DNA of 64,000 nucleotides, from positions 5,454,663 to 5,518,662 of the forward strand of contig NC_133221.1 in assembly GCF_040436345.1 (NCBI RefSeq), written 5' to 3'. Source of the stretch: Pagrus major (lineage: Eukaryota > Chordata > Actinopteri > Spariformes > Sparidae). The notes below the pieces were generated by a model that was given only the letters and a program-made list of their open reading frames with translations, did not search any database and had not been told where the DNA came from. Every line of letters starts with the position of its first letter. The stretch's first letter is position 1. Positions 21,801 to 61,260 of the stretch are shown here, piece by piece. A program made the position numbers and the translations under genes.

Positions 21801-24800
21801 CGACTGCATTAGCCTTTGTTGTAGCTATATCTACAGTGCGATCTATAATTGCTAACGCTCTATCGAAACTTTCTCGCTAGTCATCTCTGTTCTCCTCTGA
21901 GCAAGAAAAAACGTACTGCTCCACGGAAGCAGTATGTAACTTGCACTGTGACTTTTGTCCCTTCAAGCTGCAGGTAGAATTTGCACTCTCACACCACAGT
22001 CTAATGGATGTAAAGCAGCTGCTGCAGCAACATCACGCCTGATGGATGCTTTATACACTGTGTGGAGAATCCATCTCACCTATTGCCTTGCAGCCAGTGT
22101 GGCCTCACCGTATATTCAAATGAATGGGAAAAATCCATACACAGTCACACTGATGGATCCACAGACCACAGCCTGTGACGTTTATACAGTTACATGGAGA
22201 TGTCTTTTTTCCTTCAGACGAGGCTCTGAGCTGAGCGCTGCTGTGATTATATTATGTTACAGCAGGCACTTGTATATACAGCACTGACCCAGTAAAGTGC
22301 AGTGGATCCAACAAAGCGTTTTAGTGCAATCATTCTGCTCTCAAAGCTTCACTTTATACCGTGGCCTCTCCAGCGGTGAAATGATTAAACTGGGTCGGCT
22401 TTTTCCCTGAATAAAACAGAAAACCGCTGAGCTCGCTGTTGTCGTTTGCAGATCTAACATCACACATGCAGACATCCTGGCTCATTCTTTTCTCCTGTCT
22501 GCCATCTTCCTCGAGCCGTGAGCGGTCAGTATAATCCTGAATTGTTATGGAACCAAAGCGGCTCCATTAGATCTCTCGAAGAGCAGGGACAACTTGGCAC
22601 CGGCGCAGGTTTTTAGAATAAACAGTGTACTTTGGACTGAATCATTGACTGGGTGGTAAACATGTATCTGAGCTCATTCATGACTGTCGGCTGGGCCGGG
22701 CCTTCAACTTGCTGCGCCTTTTTACAATGTTGTCAGAGCACATACTGCACAGCTGGGGACTTGTTTTTATGTTCGAAGCATACAGTCTGCTCATTTTGTT
22801 TTTTTACACATGCAATCTCAGCCACTATTATACATCTAATGGTGTGGTTTTTTTTCTAATTTCTAGTTTTTTCTGTTTCAAAACAAAAGATGTTTGCCGG
22901 GTGTTGTAAATATACAGCAAAGGTCTGGTCGTTTTTAGACATTTTGTGCAGAATTTTTACACATTTTATCTTTAAACTGAGTTGTTTACCTGTAATATTA
23001 AAAAGGTAATCAAAATCTATATTCATTAAGTTTAGTTAATTTTGATTTTTTGATTTAGACTAGAGTTGAAATAATTTGTCCATTAATTAGTAATTAGTTG
23101 ACTGACACAAAATTACAAACCAATGATTCTGCCAATTGATAAATGACCTCAAGTCATTTCTTTAAAAAGCAAAAATGACAAAAGATCTTCGGTTCCAAAT
23201 TTAAAAAAACTTACTGGTTTTCTTCTATTTGCTTCTACGATAGTAAATTGGACTTTTTGGAGTTTCTGACTGTCGCCTGGACAAAACAAGCAGAAAAAAT
23301 CTCAACAATAGACTAATAGATCGTATGACTGACAGGTTAATTGATGGGTTAAGCTCTAATTTAAACCAAATTCAGAATAAAAAAAAGCTTGTCTGATTGA
23401 GCAGATCAAGAGCAACAACAAATGACCACGTCAGAGGCGATTTTCTATGAATGTTATTGTGGTAAAAGTTTCGAGAGTGCACTGCCAAAATCTTTGTTAA
23501 AGCCAGAAGACCTCTTTTTCCTTTTCACGTACCTGAGAGTGAAAGTTGGCAATAGTGGTTGTCTCAATGTCTTTCTTGCCCAGCATCTCCATTTTGACTG
23601 GTGTGTTGGGGAAGTTGAAGGCAAAGTAGTCCAGGAAGTCAGGCAGGTAGGAGGCCGCACTGTGCACCACTGCCAAGGCATAGGAGGCTGCACCTCGAGG
23701 CTTCTCGGCGAAGGCCAGCTCCAGAAACTCCTGGGCGAAGCACTCCATCTCAGCCGGGCTCAGACAAGCCAACTCATCAGCATAGGCGTGCAGAACCGAC
23801 CCCCCGCCGTTGGCTTGCCGTTCCTCGTGCATGAAGCGTCCGTACCAGGTGCCTGTCTGGAGGCAGGTGCTGCGGATGGAGTGGTCTTGGTGGGAGAGGA
23901 ACGGGACGTGCCCCAGTTTGAGAGCATGGAGGTAGGGTAGGTGGTTGTCGATGGTGTCTCTGACAGGCTGCCGGACGCTCTCCTGCTTCACAGCGCCTGG
24001 CACAGAGGCATCAGGGGAAATGGGCAGAGCGAGATCTGCTCCAAGTCCCGCACACACAGTCTGAACCGCTTTGTTGTGCACGTATCGGACCTTCTTGGCG
24101 CCGTGCTCTTCCTCGCGGTGCTTCTTCTTCTTCTTTTTCTTCTTCAGGAGATATTCCTCCAGTGACGGAGACTTGATGTTCTCATTGTGGGGCCTTGGCT
24201 CTACAGGGACAGAAATGAGTCAAAGTTAGAGAGGCAACTATTAGAGCCTGACCGATATATGAGTTGGCTGATATTATTGGCCAGTGTAAGCCTATCACAG
24301 GTATGTCAGTAATGGTGAACATGTTGCTCGATATGCCCGATATGAATGTCCTGTCTTCATTACATATCTTTGTCACAACTGTTTGATAACCACACTTGAT
24401 GGATCATTGCAAAAAATGTGTCGATATATCAACATTGGAATTTTTCACTCTCTGATATCGGCATCGGCTCCAGTAAACGAGAATCAGTTGGGCACTAAAC
24501 ACTACATTTGATTATTTTCTAAACAATCATAAAATAAGTATAAGCAGTATCGTATTTTACTCTAATGAGTGAAAATTGTAGACTTATGCAGCATAAGTTG
24601 CAAGATATTTGAAAGACAAAGCCAAAAGATACACAGTAGGGTCAAAAAGTCAAAATACTTATTCTAAATACTATATTTTTTTGATAAAAGGAGCTTAAAG
24701 CTGCTGTACTTTATTATTTTCTTATTAAAATGAGTGTTAAATCTGTTTTCCAACAGTATGTTGTTATGCAGTAAAAGAAAAAAGACATTTTCTGGTATCC

Positions 24801-26630
24801 CTGCCCATTTTATCCAATCAGGACTCCATGAAGCGTGTCTTGTCTGCACTTGGAGAGCAGGACCCTCCTGTTCTGGTACCCACACTGGCAATGGTGGAGC
24901 AGGGAAAGCTACTAACTGCAACGCTCCCAGTTACGACTTACACTACCAAACAGGCCAAGCAATGAAAAACGCTTGAAGAAAAGAAAGAGGAAAAGAGAGC
25001 TGCCTTAAAAAAAAGGAGGGAGGGTTTGCTTACTGCAAAACAGACAGGAGGTTAACCTGAATTTCAGAAAATCTTAGTATTTGGGATTTCCCCCTTTTGC
25101 TTCAGTGACAGCTTGCACTCCATCCAGCTGGTATGGACTCCCCAAGCTTGTCACAGAGTGCTTGGCTTTCTCAGACTTCAACGGTGCGTCCCCAATCGCA
25201 TACTTTTTCTTTTAACTTTAAGCACGTACTGCTGCTGCCAATACAATTGGGACACACTACTTTGTCATGACAGTGCGTCGTGATCTTTGACCCTCCTGCT
25301 CCTACATCTGCCTCAGCCTTAGCTTCGGAGTACAAAGAACATAGTACTTACACTTAAACGTGCTTCACCTGTCGATGCTGTCCGTCGTTCTGTCAATCAA
25401 GTGTTTGTGCTCGCTCAGCAATGTCACACACCTTAACGTATGTGATGGATCTTCCACTTTGAGGAGGATTGTGGGTCAGAATAGCCTGAAAAGCATGCTA
25501 GGCTTGCATACTGCAAAATAAAACCAGATGTATTGGGACATCTTGGATTTTTTTTTTTGCATTCTGCATTTCACAAACTTCACCCTGGGACATATAAATC
25601 TTTTTCTGGCATACTAAATAGCATGGTAGTGTGGGTACTGGAACGCAGTCCCCATAAAAGTTGAATGGTGAACATCCCTCAAAACTTTACAAGAACTACT
25701 TCCTTGTCTGTCCTGACCGTCCTGGACTTTCCCTCCACAGTCACCTGACCTCAACCCTCATCGGACATATATGTGACAACACAGGAAACTTTGTGAAACA
25801 TGCAGAATCATGCAGAATCATGCTGGCATAACATGAATCATTAGACTTGTGGAGTCCATACCAGATACTCAGACATCCTGAGATTCATGGACATTTTTTT
25901 TTTTCAAAGAGTCATCTTTTCACTCAAGTTGTTAAGCTCATGTTATCACTTGTCTTGAAAAAAATTAAAAATTACATCCATGATGATTCATGACTTGTGG
26001 TCTCCCTACTGTCTATCCACAACACTCACCCTTCTTTTTCTTCAGGTCAGCGTGCTTCACGTTCGCCTCGGTGTTTTCCTTCTTCAGCTTCAGTTTCACA
26101 TCTTTCTCCCTGTGCTTCTCCTTGAAATCCTGAGCCTTGGCCTTGACCATTTTGAGAGGCGTGAAAGTGAAGAGCGCAGGTGGCTCTGGAGGCACCGCTC
26201 GCTTCTTCTGCAGCAGCTCTGGTACCTTCCTAGGAGGAGGAGGAGGAGGTGGTGGAGGAGGAGGAGGTGGAGGAGGCAGAGCCGGCTTCTTCGCCCCGTT
26301 GCTGAGGCTGTGGTGGTGGTGATGGTGGTGGTGGTGGCTGTGCTTGTGGCTGTGCAGGACATGTTTACCTGCGCTGAAGTTGTGGGGTTTGGGATTCTGC
26401 TGCAGCTGGTGCGCCTGGTGCGTCCGGTGCTCGGCGTGTTGGTGGTGGTGGTGGTGGTGGTGATGGAGCTTCACTTTCTTCGCCTCTTTCTCACACCTCT
26501 CCCGCTTGTCAGCTGGCGGCGACAGCTCCCGGCTCTTCTTCTTCTTCCTCTCTTGGATGAACCTGTCCAGACTCTCCCTCAGCCTTTCTTCTTCTACTTT
26601 GGCACGGAGCAAGTCGACCCGAGCTGCCAT
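18289..26630 (-). CDS. rsbn1: Round spermatid basic protein 1 (JmjC-like, RSBN1/DPY-21 family), complete, 7 coding exons
   Basis: Coding exons on the minus strand: 26030-26630, 24200-23533, 20787-20650, 20102-19960, 19805-19638, 19069-18961, 18825-18289. They total 2364 nt, 787 residues plus stop; human RSBN1 is about 802. The N-terminus is Lys/His/Pro-rich and probably disordered. From about residue 250 on, the protein closely follows RSBN1: [67 protein letters not shown]. The last segment resembles the distal strand of a JmjC/cupin fold and its His is a predicted metal ligand. The DPY-21/RSBN1 family is reported to demethylate histone H4K20me2, acting in the nucleus. Synteny and sequence favour RSBN1 over RSBN1L. 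Confidence 0.93.
18826..18960 (-). other. rsbn1: rsbn1 intron 6, in-frame and open
   Basis: 135 nt (45 codons), bounded by a GTAAAA donor and a TTGCAG acceptor, with phase 0 at both ends. It has no in-frame stop, so retention would insert a hydrophobic stretch of 45 residues instead of truncating the protein. Confidence 0.8.
18961..20787 (-). CDS. rsbn1: rsbn1 exons 3-6: conserved core
   Basis: Exon 3 (20787-20650) encodes [20 protein letters not shown]. Exon 4 (20102-19960) encodes [20 protein letters not shown]. Exon 5 (19805-19638) encodes [20 protein letters not shown]. Exon 6 (19069-18961) encodes [20 protein letters not shown]. Each matches RSBN1 almost residue for residue and has standard splice sites. 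Confidence 0.92.
19070..19637 (-). other. rsbn1 intron 5
   Basis: 568 nt without coding content. The only notable element is a strong CTCF-like site at 19356-19371. Confidence 0.6.
19356..19371 (+). promoter_or_regulatory. CTCF-type site
   Basis: ACCACCAGAGGGCGCT matches the vertebrate CTCF core CCASYAGRKGGCRS at every position. It is in an rsbn1 intron. Occupancy is not known. Confidence 0.6.
20103..20649 (-). other. rsbn1 intron 3
   Basis: 547 nt, nothing recognised. Confidence 0.6.
20931..20985. repeat. (ATAAAT)n microsatellite
   Basis: About nine perfect 6-bp units. Confidence 0.95.
21190..21530. repeat. Repeat family C, copy 1 (right part)
   Basis: Shares AATGTTAAAGAAAGTGAGAG, CAAAAGTTAATGG, CATTCAGTAGTTTTTGTGTA and ATCCTG(T/C)TGACAAACCAAC with 46385-46730. 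It ends AACATAACCTCCTTGGCGAT, the known right end of this abundant fish repeat. Confidence 0.7.
23055..23350. repeat. Repeat family D, copy 1
   Basis: TTGTCCATTAATTAGTAATT at one side and GACAGGTTAATTGATGG at the other are inverted relatives of the TTAATCGATTA-type ends of a common fish MITE. Degenerate. Confidence 0.45.
23533..24200 (-). CDS. rsbn1: rsbn1 exon 2: basic region and start of the conserved domain
   Basis: Begins [19 protein letters not shown] followed by eight lysines, a likely nuclear localisation signal. It then enters the conserved core: [36 protein letters not shown] and [12 protein letters not shown]. The HAYADEL segment is a candidate for part of the iron-binding site, but that is inference. 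Ends phase 0 at GTACGT. Confidence 0.9.
24240..24505. repeat. MITE with CTGACCGATATAT / GATATCGGCATCGG words
   Basis: Left end AGAGCCTGACCGATATATGA; the right part has TGATATCGGCATCGGCTCC and CAGTTGGGCAC. This is a degenerate copy of the abundant fish CGATATATCGG-type repeat with inverted ends. Confidence 0.55.
25050..25920. repeat. Inverted-repeat element, family unknown
   Basis: 25129-25150 (TGGTATGGACTCCCCAAG...) is the inverse complement of 25845-25863 (ACTTGTGGAGTCCATACCA) with one mismatch in 19. Flanking words TTCAGAAAATCTTAG and ATCCTGAGATTCATGG may be the outer ends. No transposase frame. Confidence 0.45.
26030..26630 (-). CDS. rsbn1: rsbn1 exon 1: start codon, poly-His and poly-Pro tracts
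   Basis: Starts [20 protein letters not shown] at an ATG with A at -3, just inside a GC-richer promoter-like region. It contains two His runs of 8 and 9, a run of 15 prolines, Lys-rich clusters, and ALFTFTPLK, which matches human ALFTFSPL. It ends phase 1 at GTGAGT. A further upstream start cannot be excluded, because human RSBN1 has a different N-terminus. Confidence 0.82.
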
Positions 26631-26950
26631 CTTTGCACGTACAGAACATTTAAAAGGACTCGGGAGTGCTTCTGCGCATGTCCCCGAAAATGTGTAGTCC
26701 TCTCGCCGCTAATTTGTAGTTTATTTGAATGTTTTGGCTCTGTTGCGCACGCGTAACGCAGGCAGCGGTGGGTTATGTAGTTTTGTGATGCTGCAAAGCT
26801 ACATGGGAGTTGGAGTTCGTGCCGCACTGACTGCGTGCCGCTCCGCACGCACTCACTTCTGCTCAGCTGACGTCATGGTTAATTTAATCGCAGCCACGAG
26901 GGGCAGTGCTTCAGCTACAGTGTTATCAGCATGGAGCACAGCACACTGAG
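26631..26950 (-). promoter_or_regulatory. rsbn1 promoter region with CRE palindrome
   Basis: A GC- and CpG-richer block immediately upstream of the rsbn1 ATG. It holds a perfect CRE palindrome TGACGTCA at 26868-26875. ACTACA/TGTAGT-type words near 26695 and 26778 and CATGGGAGTTGGAGT near 26803 resemble ZNF143-type promoter motifs. No TATA box is evident. The transcription start itself is not visible. Confidence 0.5.
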
Positions 26951-27142
26951 AGATTATATTTCTAATTCACTGCAGGAACAACAAGGCTGACTTGTTAGGA
27001 CATGTTCACATGTTTTAAATTCTTTCTTAAAACAATAAAAACAGTTATTTCCACAGGTTTTCCAAAGTATTTTGGATTGATATACAAAACTTTCTATCTG
27101 GGAAAATAGGTCTAATGGTATGGAGGCTCATTTCTGCCAGTT

Positions 27143-27302
27143 AAAGGTGCCATTTGTAAGAAAAGTTGATTTTTGAGTCTCATTCCTGACGCTGTTCCTT
27201 AATGATATTAGGGATTGTAGGACGGGTCGGCCGCCGTCCCAAAGGTCAGTTTCCTGACGAGGTGGGAATGAGACTCAAGAGTCAACTTTTCTCACAAATA
27301 GC
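27143..27302. repeat. Hairpin MITE, 160 bp
   Basis: The first and last roughly 38 bp are near-perfect inverted repeats (GCCATTTGTAAGAAAAGTTG versus CAACTTTTCTCACAAATAGC, and GAGTCTCATTCC / GGAATGAGACTC). The left side abuts TTAA. A short internal part is GC-rich. Confidence 0.75.
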
Positions 27303-27367
27303 AAAGAACAGAAAAGAAAAGAAAGCTTGATGAAAAAAATACTCTCATGGTCAATCATGATTATAGG

Positions 27368-27645
27368 ATCCATCCATTACCTGAAACCGTTTATCCTTTT
27401 CAGGATCCCAGCTGACATTGGGCGGCAGTCGGGTACACCGTGGATAACTTGCCAGTTCATCACAGGGCTGACATATAGGGACAAACAACCATTCAGGCTC
27501 ACATTCACACCTACAGACAATTTAGAGTAACTTACTAACCTAACTTTTTTGCATGTCTTTGCATGGACCCGGAGAGAACCTACACAGACAATGCAAGATC
27601 ATGCAAACGCCGCACAGAAAGGCCCTGCGCTGCTGTGCTGCCCGC
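27368..27645 (+). repeat. Ubiquitous fish repeat (CATCCATTACC ... AAGGCCC)
   Basis: Contains CATCCATTACCTGAAACCG, CACATTCACACCTACAGACA, CAATTTAGAGTAAC and CGCACAGAAAGGCCC, in the order of a very abundant teleost interspersed repeat. The class is left open. Confidence 0.7.
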
Positions 27646-27784
27646 AGATTCAACTTTTTATCTCATATTTATGACTTTTTATCTAATAAACTCGACTTTA
27701 CATCTTTACATCTTTACATCTTATAATTATGAATGTTTATCATGTAATTATGACTTTCCATGAGACTCTGATTCAGCAATAGAA

Positions 27785-28130
27785 AGCATCCTGACTGGAA
27801 ACATCACAAACTGGCAAGGTTCCTGCACGGCCCGGGACAGGAAGGCTCTACAGCGGGTGATTAAAAAACTGCCCAGAGCATCAGTGGTACCCGTCTACAG
27901 AGCATCAGTGGTACCCGTCTACAGAGCATCAGTGGTACCCGTCTACAGAGCATCAGTGGTACCCGTCTACAGAGCATCAGTGGTAGAGCATCAGTGACAT
28001 CGGTGAAGTGGGATGTTTTTGCATTGAGCCCAAAGGATGCTAGAAGACAACACCCACCCCGGCCACGGTCTGTTCACCCTGCTGTCATCTGGCAAAAGAT
28101 ACAGAAGTATCCGTAACCCGTAATTTACTA
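27785..28130 (+). mobile_element. LINE remnant (Rex-type, 3' coding end)
   Basis: The + strand encodes NITNWQGSCTARDRKALQRV, then after a tandem repeat a frame with HGLFTLL-like and SGKRYRSI pieces. These are hallmarks of the C-terminal end of a fish LINE. It is disrupted and non-functional. Confidence 0.65.
27875..27996. repeat. 24-bp tandem repeat inside the LINE remnant
   Basis: Four full copies of AGAGCATCAGTGGTACCCGT plus CTAC, then two partial copies. Units are identical, indicating recent expansion. Each unit is 8 codons, so the dead LINE frame keeps repeating RASVVPVY. Confidence 0.9.
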
Positions 28131-28889
28131 TGATCCAAACAATATTTGAAACATAAAACTTATTATTATTATTAAAAGTTTTTATGTCATATCTGAGTTT
28201 TCCTGTTATTTTGGGTCCTTTCTTTTGGTCTTTAAACTTTGATTTTGACTGTCAATAAAGTTGGAGAAGAAAACAATCTTTCTACCTGTCTACTTGTTTA
28301 TAGCACAGTAGGTGATCCATCCCAATGGCGCCTGCTGTATAAGAAATGGGGGACAAACTACAAACTCCTTGTCATCTGCAAAAAAAAAATATTCCAAAGT
28401 TCATCTGAAGTTAATACGAGGCTTCATCAGTCTGAGTTAGACAAATCAACGATGTATTTTCCAGATTTACTGGCTTTTTGGCTCCACTGCAGCCGACTCA
28501 GTCTCAACTCAATCTCATCTTATCTTCAGATAAACTTTGGGATGTACTTTTGCACAGAATGAGGACAGAATGTGGATTTTGTTCCTCATCACAAACATTG
28601 GATGCAGCGTGAGCAGGATGAGCGATTACAGCAAGCAAAACCTGTTTCAGTGCACACACGGGGGCCTGACTTTTGTTTAAAGACAGACTTGAAAAGACTG
28701 TGAACCCATCCAGACAATCTGCGGTGGTAAGTCTCACAGCAGCCGCCGGTGTAAACTGCCAAAGAAGCAGAGAAAGACATTTGTGAAACTTGGCCTTCGG
28801 TTGTTTTTACCAAAGATGAGTAACAGGATCAATTCAAGGATACTTCATCAATATCACCTGCTTCTCTAAATCAACACGAACAATAAAAA

Positions 28890-31106
28890 AAACTCAATCA
28901 TGTTTATTCAGTAAACCTTTATTTATCAGTGCATGAACAGAATGCCATGACCACATTATTTCTTTTTCACCCATTTTATATCATTTCCTCTCACTTCCCT
29001 TAAAAAAATAATGAAACGATTTACAGAGGATTTTTTTTTTCTGCATGAAGGCAAATATTTATACAGGTGCTGTACAATTTATAAACATTTACATCTACGA
29101 TGATGTCAAAACTAAAAGACTTTTTTTTAATATATATATATGTTGGAGCAATGCAAGGCCACGGTATCATACATGGTAATGGCATGAACAGAAAATAATA
29201 CAGTAGCCCATCATATCAACAATAAAGTGGACAATAAATTAGTAAAGTGGTCTCACAGACCCCATAGATGCAATGTGTTACTTCTGTACATCCTTAAACA
29301 GGCTGATGAGGGTACGGATCAAGCAAGGACTAGATTGTGAAGAGCAGTTTATGAACCACTAGATGTCGCTGTACTCCACAGTAGCAACACTGAAACAACA
29401 CTAAACTTAAGTCTTCAGAGCAGGGCACAACTGATCCCAATAAATAAAAAAAATATATATAAATGTGTATTTTCATGTTAGTTAATTCAAAATAAGACTC
29501 CCAAAGAAAGCAGTCAAGCCATTTTTCACATTATGCACTGCGTGTGCTGCACACTGCGACCACTGTCCCTCCTCGTGTGGGAAATTGACTGCGTTCTCGG
29601 GGGAGTCTGGCTTTTATTTGTGACAGCAATGACGTTGCTAGTGTTTAACAGTGAAGCAAAAAATGCACATACTATTTTTTTTTCTCACATTAAGGGTCAC
29701 ACACTAAAATAAAAAAATGATCAAAAATAGATTTTAGAGGTTAGAGTGAAGATAAATGATATGTTTTTGTGCCTACGTTTACGATGATAAAAATATCTCT
29801 TTAAAGTTTTTAACAAGTCGAAGGCAGATGTTCGCACTTTCTTACAGTCCAGCTCCGTTTTTAGTTCAACTCATCTAACTCATGACGTGTCAATATATGT
29901 TGTCAACGCTTTTGTTAAATAATATATGTTTTTTTGGATTATAGTCGATTGCTACAGCGATATCTAAAAATACATAGGCCTACCAGTCAGCTTGTATACA
30001 TACACACACACAGCCAGAGGACTTAAAAATGCAGAGCTGCTAACAGTAGACAACATTATGTATCAGGCTCGCGCGACCGTGAAATCTTAGAAATAGAATG
30101 TATAGATTTGTATAGTGTTAGTATTTTTTAGATGGTGATGCTGGTCTACACATTCTATCTCTAGAATTAAGTCCACATTAAAAGTGAAATGACTCAGAAT
30201 GGATCTGTGTACTGACAATTTTTGTTTACATATAATTTCAATAAATTACATTATGCTTTTATTATTAACACACATGTAACAAACATTAGAACTATAACCA
30301 CAAGTATCTGGTCTTGCTGTTTGATGCATATAAAGCTCCAGGGTTAGTCTGTCCACCCTCTGATAAGCTAAATGGGATCAGAGCGTTTGTGAGTCTTCCT
30401 CATGTGTATGAATACGGTCAGTTCACAACCCCTCGCCGGGCCCCCTCGAAAAAACAGGACAGTAAAACGACGTAGAAGACACTCTGTCGCACCTTTTGCA
30501 GAAGATTTTAAGAGAAACTCACCAGCCTCACTTTTTTTTTAGTACATCCTTCAGTGACGGCGACAGGGGGATCGATCTCGCCCCGAAAGAAAAGCCGAGC
30601 GATTGCATGAACATGTCTTAAACCCTTCAAAGTGACAAAAACATTTTAAAAAAAAAGAAGGATCCTTCATCGAGGCGGAGAGACAGGGAGAGCACTTCAT
30701 CTCATTACCCACAAAACAGTCTCACAGTGAGTGCAATACGGAGCAGCTTCTTTATAAACCGGAGTCCCTGATTGGCACAAAATAGACTTCAGTGTCGCAT
30801 CCGAAAAAAACAAAACACAACCTGTTACACACATTTCCACACATCATCATCATCGCACAGTACAAATACTCATGTAGGTACAAGCACGCGTGTCAGATCA
30901 GACTTGATGCAAACTGACCGAGGCAAACTGGGTGAAAAGAAAAAAAAAAACATGAGCAATGAGAAGCTATGTTGCTGGTTACACAGTGATCTGATTTGTC
31001 CGAGATTGCCTAACAAAAAAAATAAAAATAAATCCTTCCGTTTTGAATGTCCATCTTTCAGAGGCTCAGATTTCTCTTATCATACGCAGAGAGTCCTGGG
31101 AGGATG
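28890..31106 (-). other. magi3: magi3 3' UTR (inferred)
   Basis: About 2.2 kb of AT-rich sequence without coding exons after the stop. Two minus-strand AATAAA signals at 28923-28918 and 28908-28903 fit the transcript end. It contains the long hairpin at 30088-30163 and a CTCF-like word near 29356. Confidence 0.6.
30088..30163 (-). other. Long near-perfect RNA hairpin in the magi3 3' UTR
   Basis: Two 21-nt arms, 30088-30108 and 30143-30163, are inverted complements separated by a 34-nt loop. Read on the minus (magi3 sense) strand, the first 19 positions pair without a bulge, two of them as G-U. It is pre-miRNA-sized, but no known miRNA was recognised. Confidence 0.45.
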
Positions 31107-59986
<28,880 letters not shown>

Positions 59987-60054
59987 CTGGAATGAGGAGA
60001 GGAAGAGAGAGACAACAAAATATACTGGTAAGTATGTTTGAGAGGATTTCCTTT

Positions 60055-60120
60055 AGGACTCCAACTAAAGATTATTTTCATTATTGAATAATCTGCAGAT
60101 TATTATTTGATTTGATGATC
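60055..60120. repeat. Repeat family D, fragment
   Basis: CTCCAACTAAAGATTATTTT followed by CATTATTGAATAATCTGCAG matches the start of the common fish CGATTAATCG-type MITE; truncated. Confidence 0.5.
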
Positions 60121-61019
60121 AACAAATCGACAAACCACTGCAGCTTCCTTGTCTACGATCATGTCACAGCCCTAACTTGTACCTTCCATTACTGCAGCCC
60201 TAACATTAACCCCTAGCAATCAGCTGACCCAAAATCTCCATCTAGTCTTAATCCTAAACCCATGTTCAAACCACACAGCAGCCCCTCGAGGAAGCAGGTA
60301 AACTGCTGGACCTTATGAGTACAGTAATACCAGCCTGCGCACACACAAAGGTTAAATACAGTGGGAAAGAAGTGCAGGTCTCCTCTTGACTTTACAGTAC
60401 ACCACAGAACAGGAGGAGACAACTAAGCACCAGTGCAGCAGCAAAACCACTTTGTTGATACCAGATCAAGTAGAGACCATCTCACCCCGACTGTAGCAGC
60501 TGTTTAAATTTCTTTAAAGGCACAGGGGAGTCTGATCGTTAGCTACAAATCATATCTGGCCGGTGCTGTGCAGGCCGGAACAAAATGAGGTCAAGCTTTT
60601 TGCTGCCGTAGCTCAGTTTTTGGAACAGTTACGCAGATAAGGTAAAGTGGTTTTTCTCCCCTCACTTAGCTAATTCCCCATCGGGTGCCACTATTGCTGT
60701 CACGACCGACCCGCACAGTTGGTCCGAGGAAGGTTTTACTCGGGGTACCATATGCTTCATCTGACACACAGAGAGGGTCATGTTGTCTCTCCGGAGCCAG
60801 ACGTGCTGGGTAGTTGCACCTTATAGAACTAATAGGAGCTTTTAATGTAACAACAGAGACACGATCCCCTGCTGGCTTCCCATCTGCAAAAACACAGAGT
60901 GTGAGACAGAAAGGTTTCTCTAATTAATTAATTAATTAAGTCTAATTTTTTGTTTTATTTGATTTCTTATATCTTATGTTTGTATTATCATTAGTTTCTT
61001 TTTATTTATAAAGCCTTTA

Positions 61020-61260
61020 ACGGCGTCATACAGCACATCACTTCTTTATTATACTGGTCCCCTATTTATTATGTTACCCATTCAAGTCCCATGTACTGTA
61101 CAAATACTAAATCTGGAAAAAACTGCTTTTGATTTTTGAGCTGCAAACACTTGGGAAACCTAACACACTTGTACCAATAGGTCAATTTAAAAGCACGACT
61201 AGACTACTCTTGATTGTAATTTATGAATGTTTTTAATTGTGTTCTGGTGTATTTATTCTG
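61020..61260 (+). mobile_element. Possible degenerate LINE ORF2 end
   Basis: With one frame shift the + strand reads AANTWNNLTHLYQ-like then NLKARLDYS, the pattern of the last residues of L2/CR1-type ORF2. Very weak, single evidence. Confidence 0.3.

Larger units (their letters stand above)
20788..23532 (-). other. rsbn1 intron 2
   Basis: 2.7 kb. Contains an (ATAAAT)n array (20931-20985), a family C repeat (21190-21530) and a family D repeat (23055-23350). Nothing coding was recognised between them. Confidence 0.7.
24201..26029 (-). other. rsbn1 intron 1
   Basis: 1.8 kb with a MITE at 24240-24505 and an inverted-repeat element at about 25050-25920. No exon was found. Confidence 0.7.
26951..28889. 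other. Intergenic region between rsbn1 and magi3
   Basis: Divided among a MITE (27143-27302), a fish repeat (27368-27645) and a LINE remnant with a tandem repeat (27785-28130). From 28260 to 28890 nothing was recognised. No phtf1-like exon was found. Confidence 0.6.

Noticed and set aside
23422-23940. 172-residue + strand open frame
   Set aside because: It is the antisense shadow of rsbn1 exon 2, whose minus-strand protein is clearly conserved.
27875-27996. Regular repeats resembling a CRISPR array
   Set aside because: Directly adjoining 24-bp tandem units without spacers, in a vertebrate LINE remnant.
26951-31106. Search for phtf1 between rsbn1 and magi3
   Set aside because: No exon-like sequence with PHTF1-like protein was seen on either strand; the region is repeats and 3' UTR.
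60605-60650. tRNA-like box A (TAGCTCAG) word
   Set aside because: No box B, no cloverleaf and no acceptor stem could be drawn; at best an old SINE trace.
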